A DNA stretch of 64,000 bases. Origin: JAVBLT01 sp031553315. Its GTDB lineage: Bacteria; Verrucomicrobiota; Kiritimatiellia; RFP12; DVOR01. The position numbers and the translations under genes were made by a program. Below the pieces are notes generated by a model, which was not told the origin of the DNA, ran no database searches, and saw only the letters and a list, made by a program, of their open reading frames with translations. Shown here piece after piece: positions 61,568 to 64,000 of this stretch; the stretch's first letter is position 1; each line of letters opens with the position of its first letter. The stretch spans positions 1 through 64,000 of the forward strand of contig JAVBLT010000001.1 of assembly GCA_031553315.1 (NCBI GenBank). The letters run 5' to 3'.

Positions 61568-64000
61568 ATGAAACGTCTACTGAGCTGTGTTGTCCTCCTC
61601 TTCGCAAGCGGCCCCGCATTCGGTTATCCCGCGGTCGAAGGCCTCATCGGCCGCCTCCTGCCCGCCTATCAGGATCAGATCGTGTTGGAAGACAATCTCC
61701 CCCCCGCCCCCGGCGGGCGCGACGCCTTCATCATTTCCACCGACGCCCGGGGCCGCCTCGTGCTCGGCGGCTCCAGCCCCGTGGCCCAGGCCTCCGCCCT
61801 CGGCTGGTACCTCCGCCACACAGCCGGTTGCGAAGTGAGCTGGGAAGGCACACAGCTCAACCTCCCCGAAAAGCTCCCCCCCCTCGCCCAGCCCATCCAA
61901 AAAACCACCCCCTACCGCTTCCGCCCCTACCTCAACTACTGCACCCTCAGCTACTCCGCCCCCTTCTGGAACTGGCAACGCTGGGAGCGCGAGATCGACG
62001 TCATGGCCCTCAACGGCATCAACATGCCCCTCTCCCCCATCGGCCTTGAAGGCGTGTGGTACAACATGCTCCGCCAATTCGCCTTCACCGATGCCGAAGC
62101 GCGCGAATTCCTCGTAGGCCCCGCCTTCTTCGCCTGGCAGTGGATGACCAACATCGAAGACTTCGCCGGCCCCCTCCCCAAAAACTGGATCGAGACCCAC
62201 ATCACCCTCGGCCAGCGCATCATGAAACGCCAGCTCGATTTCGGCATGACCCCCATCCAGCAAGGCTTCACCGGCTTCGTACCCCTTAAAATGAAAGAAA
62301 AATTCCCCCAGGCCGCCATCAGACAGCAGCCCCCCTGGTGCGGAGCCTTCAAAGGCAGCGCCCAGATCGACCCCCTCGACCCCCTCTTCCCCAAGCTCGC
62401 CGCCGCCTTCTACGCCGAGCAGAAAAAACTCTTCGGCGCCCACGGCTACTACGGCGCCGACCCCTTCCACGAAAGCTCACCCCCCCAAGCCGGCGACGCC
62501 TACCTCACCGCCGTCGGCAAAATCATCTGCCAAGAAGCCCTCAAAGCCGACCCCGACGCCACCCTCTGCATGCAATCCTGGAGCCTCCGCACCCCCATCA
62601 TGCGCGCCATCCCCAAAAACCACCTCCTCGTGCTCGACATCGGCGGCAAATGGGCCCGCTCAAACGCGTTCGACGGCTACCCCTTCACCATCGGCACCAT
62701 CCACAACTTCGGCGGCCGCACCCGCCTCTTCGGCGATCTCGCCGGCCTTGCCCGCAACAGCTTCCTCAGCGCAAAAACCCAAAATCCCAACTGCATCGGC
62801 ATGGGCCTCTTCCCCGAAGCCATCCAAAACAACCCCGTCTACTTCGGCATGATCTTCGACCTCATCTGGCGCGACACCCCCCTCGACATCGCCCAATGGA
62901 TCCCCGCCTACACCGCCCGCCGCTACGGCACCCAAGACCCCGCCATCGACCAAGCCTGGCGGCTCCTCCTCCAAAGCGTCTACAAACCCGGAACCGGCCG
63001 CGGCTCCTCGCTCATCTGCGCAAGCCCCGCCCTCAACATACGCCAGGCAGACCCCAACGAAGGCTTCCGCATCGACTACAACCCCCTCACCCTCCTCAGC
63101 GCCTGGGAAACCCTCCTCAGCGCCAGCCCCAAAATCAAAAACGCCCCCGGCTACAGCTTCGACCTCGCCGACATCGGCCGCCAAGTCATGGCCGACACCC
63201 TCCTCGCCCTCCACTGCACCGTCGCCAACGCCTACCTCGACCAAAACCTCGCCGCCTACCGCCGCGCCGTCGAGACCTTTCACGCCTTCGCCCTCGATTT
63301 CGACGCGCTCATGAAAACCCAGCCCCTCTTCTCCTTCGAGAAATGGGTTCAGGATGCCCGCGCCTGGGGCGCCACCCCCGCCGAAAAAGACCTCTACGCC
63401 CTCAACGCCGCCCTCCAGATCACCCAATGGGGCGCCAACGGCAACCACCGCCCCCGCATCTGCGAATACGCCTGGAAAGAATGGTCCGGCCTCATCCGCG
63501 ACTACTACATCCCCCGCTGGGCCATCTTCCACAACGAGCTCGAAAAAAACCTCATCGCCGGCGCCCCCTGGCCCGATGAAGACAAAAACAAAATCAAAGA
63601 CTGGGGCCGCACCGCCTACCGCACAACCCCCTTCATGAACACCTTGGCCGACTTCGAAGACCCCTGGATCCGCTCCCCCCACATCTACCCCCCCCATCAC
63701 CCCGGCGACACCCCCGCCGAAGCCGCCCGCATCCTCGCCAAATGGGGCAGCCACATCAAAGCCAGCCTCGCGACCAACCCCATCGACCAGATCCGCCGGA
63801 TCCGCCAGCGCATCGCCGCGCGCGACACCACCGCCGACCTCGGCGCCCCCGTCTTCACCTGGTCCAAAAAAGACTGCGCCCTCGGCTGGAAAACCTGGAC
63901 TGTCGACATCACCCCCGCCATCATCCAAAACGGCCAATACGAAATCACCTTCCTCTACCAAAACGGCGGCGCCCGCCTCGACATCGCCGAAGCCACCCTC
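61568..64000 (+). CDS. Exported GH89 alpha-N-acetylglucosaminidase (cut by window edge)
   Basis: The frame from ATG 61568 (AAGGAG just upstream; ATG 61565 is an alternative) stays open to the right edge, about 811 residues. Signal peptide MKRLLSCVVLLFASGPAFG. YRFRPYLNYCTLSYSAPFWN, WERWEREIDVMALNGINMPL-type sequence and MTPIQQGFTGFVPLKMKEKF are signature regions of the NAGLU/GH89 family, and FGAHGYYGADPFHES gives a conserved acidic segment. GH89 enzymes remove terminal alpha-GlcNAc, found in gastric-type mucin. The C-terminal end is missing. Confidence 0.93.
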   Translation, partial: MKRLLSCVVLLFASGPAFGYPAVEGLIGRLLPAYQDQIVLEDNLPPAPGGRDAFIISTDARGRLVLGGSSPVAQASALGWYLRHTAGCEVSWEGTQLNLPEKLPPLAQPIQKTTPYRFRPYLNYCTLSYSAPFWNWQRWEREIDVMALNGINMPLSPIGLEGVWYNMLRQFAFTDAEAREFLVGPAFFAWQWMTNIEDFAGPLPKNWIETHITLGQRIMKRQLDFGMTPIQQGFTGFVPLKMKEKFPQAAIRQQPPWCGAFKGSAQIDPLDPLFPKLAAAFYAEQKKLFGAHGYYGADPFHESSPPQAGDAYLTAVGKIICQEALKADPDATLCMQSWSLRTPIMRAIPKNHLLVLDIGGKWARSNAFDGYPFTIGTIHNFGGRTRLFGDLAGLARNSFLSAKTQNPNCIGMGLFPEAIQNNPVYFGMIFDLIWRDTPLDIAQWIPAYTARRYGTQDPAIDQAWRLLLQSVYKPGTGRGSSLICASPALNIRQADPNEGFRIDYNPLTLLSAWETLLSASPKIKNAPGYSFDLADIGRQVMADTLLALHCTVANAYLDQNLAAYRRAVETFHAFALDFDALMKTQPLFSFEKWVQDARAWGATPAEKDLYALNAALQITQWGANGNHRPRICEYAWKEWSGLIRDYYIPRWAIFHNELEKNLIAGAPWPDEDKNKIKDWGRTAYRTTPFMNTLADFEDPWIRSPHIYPPHHPGDTPAEAARILAKWGSHIKASLATNPIDQIRRIRQRIAARDTTADLGAPVFTWSKKDCALGWKTWTVDITPAIIQNGQYEITFLYQNGGARLDIAEATL

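Overview
The window is high-GC bacterial chromosome with dense, largely co-directional operons. Its gene content points to the PVC superphylum (Verrucomicrobiota / Lentisphaerota / Kiritimatiellota type). GreA carries a very long N-terminal extension like that known from Chlamydiae. There is also an LptF/G-type permease beside a LolA-like protein, and a set of exported glycosidases (GH2, DUF4091/GH123-like, GH110, GH89) of the kind used on host mucin glycans. A gut-associated, mucin-degrading member is a reasonable inference; the phylum is not proven here.

Layout. 1-4362: edge of an exported GH2 beta-galactosidase (minus), tilS, a LysM lipoprotein and an FtsW-type SEDS protein. 4457-8293: tRNA-Ser, hisC-hisB-hisA and an M16 peptidase. 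8308-12383: an envelope cluster (unknown 154-aa protein, LolA-like protein, AI-2E/PerM permease, small membrane protein, LptF/G permease), then a B12-type radical SAM gene. 13946-19993 (minus): an ECF sigma factor with a membrane-anchored toroid-domain partner, pyrD, a VanZ-like gene, purB, dnaJ and grpE, with tRNA-Leu upstream. 20221-20811: integrase scar and a miniature element. 20809-27239: CaxA-type antiporter, divergent from rpoZ-smpB-tatA-greA-nrnA-like-GT2. 27249-33481: GH123-like enzyme, an AddA/RecB-like helicase-nuclease gene broken by two poly-C frameshifts, and an RluA pseudouridine synthase. 33532-37122: tRNA-Thr followed by a decayed prophage with an IS630 fragment fused into a phage gene. 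37161-43510: tkt, lysS, a eukaryote-type hexokinase and a MATE transporter. 43559-47721: GH110 galactosidase divergent from an unknown exported protein. 47779-58039: HIT protein, GH13-GH133 debranching enzyme, epmA, class IV aminotransferase, PTS IIA and type-2-like ileS. 58100-61361: transposase scrap, tmRNA, htpG and a flavodoxin. 61568-64000: GH89 alpha-N-acetylglucosaminidase, cut by the right edge.

The most unusual signal is a family of small hairpin elements (four copies, 68-164 bp) bounded by inverted TAGAGCA ends at TA dinucleotides. They share their end sequence with the IS630 transposase fragment in the prophage remnant, which suggests non-autonomous IS630-type MITEs. At four of the eight ends the terminal TAG is the stop codon of the neighbouring gene. 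Insertion at the TA of a stop codon regenerates TAG, so the element can dock at gene ends without changing the protein.

Functional links: smpB and ssrA (both present) form the trans-translation system; grpE, dnaJ and htpG are chaperones; the exported glycosidases would release galactose, GalNAc and GlcNAc outside the cytoplasm; hexokinase and tkt handle sugar phosphates; and the GH13-GH133 enzyme acts on glycogen. Most promoters found have the form TTGnnn-17-TATnnT.
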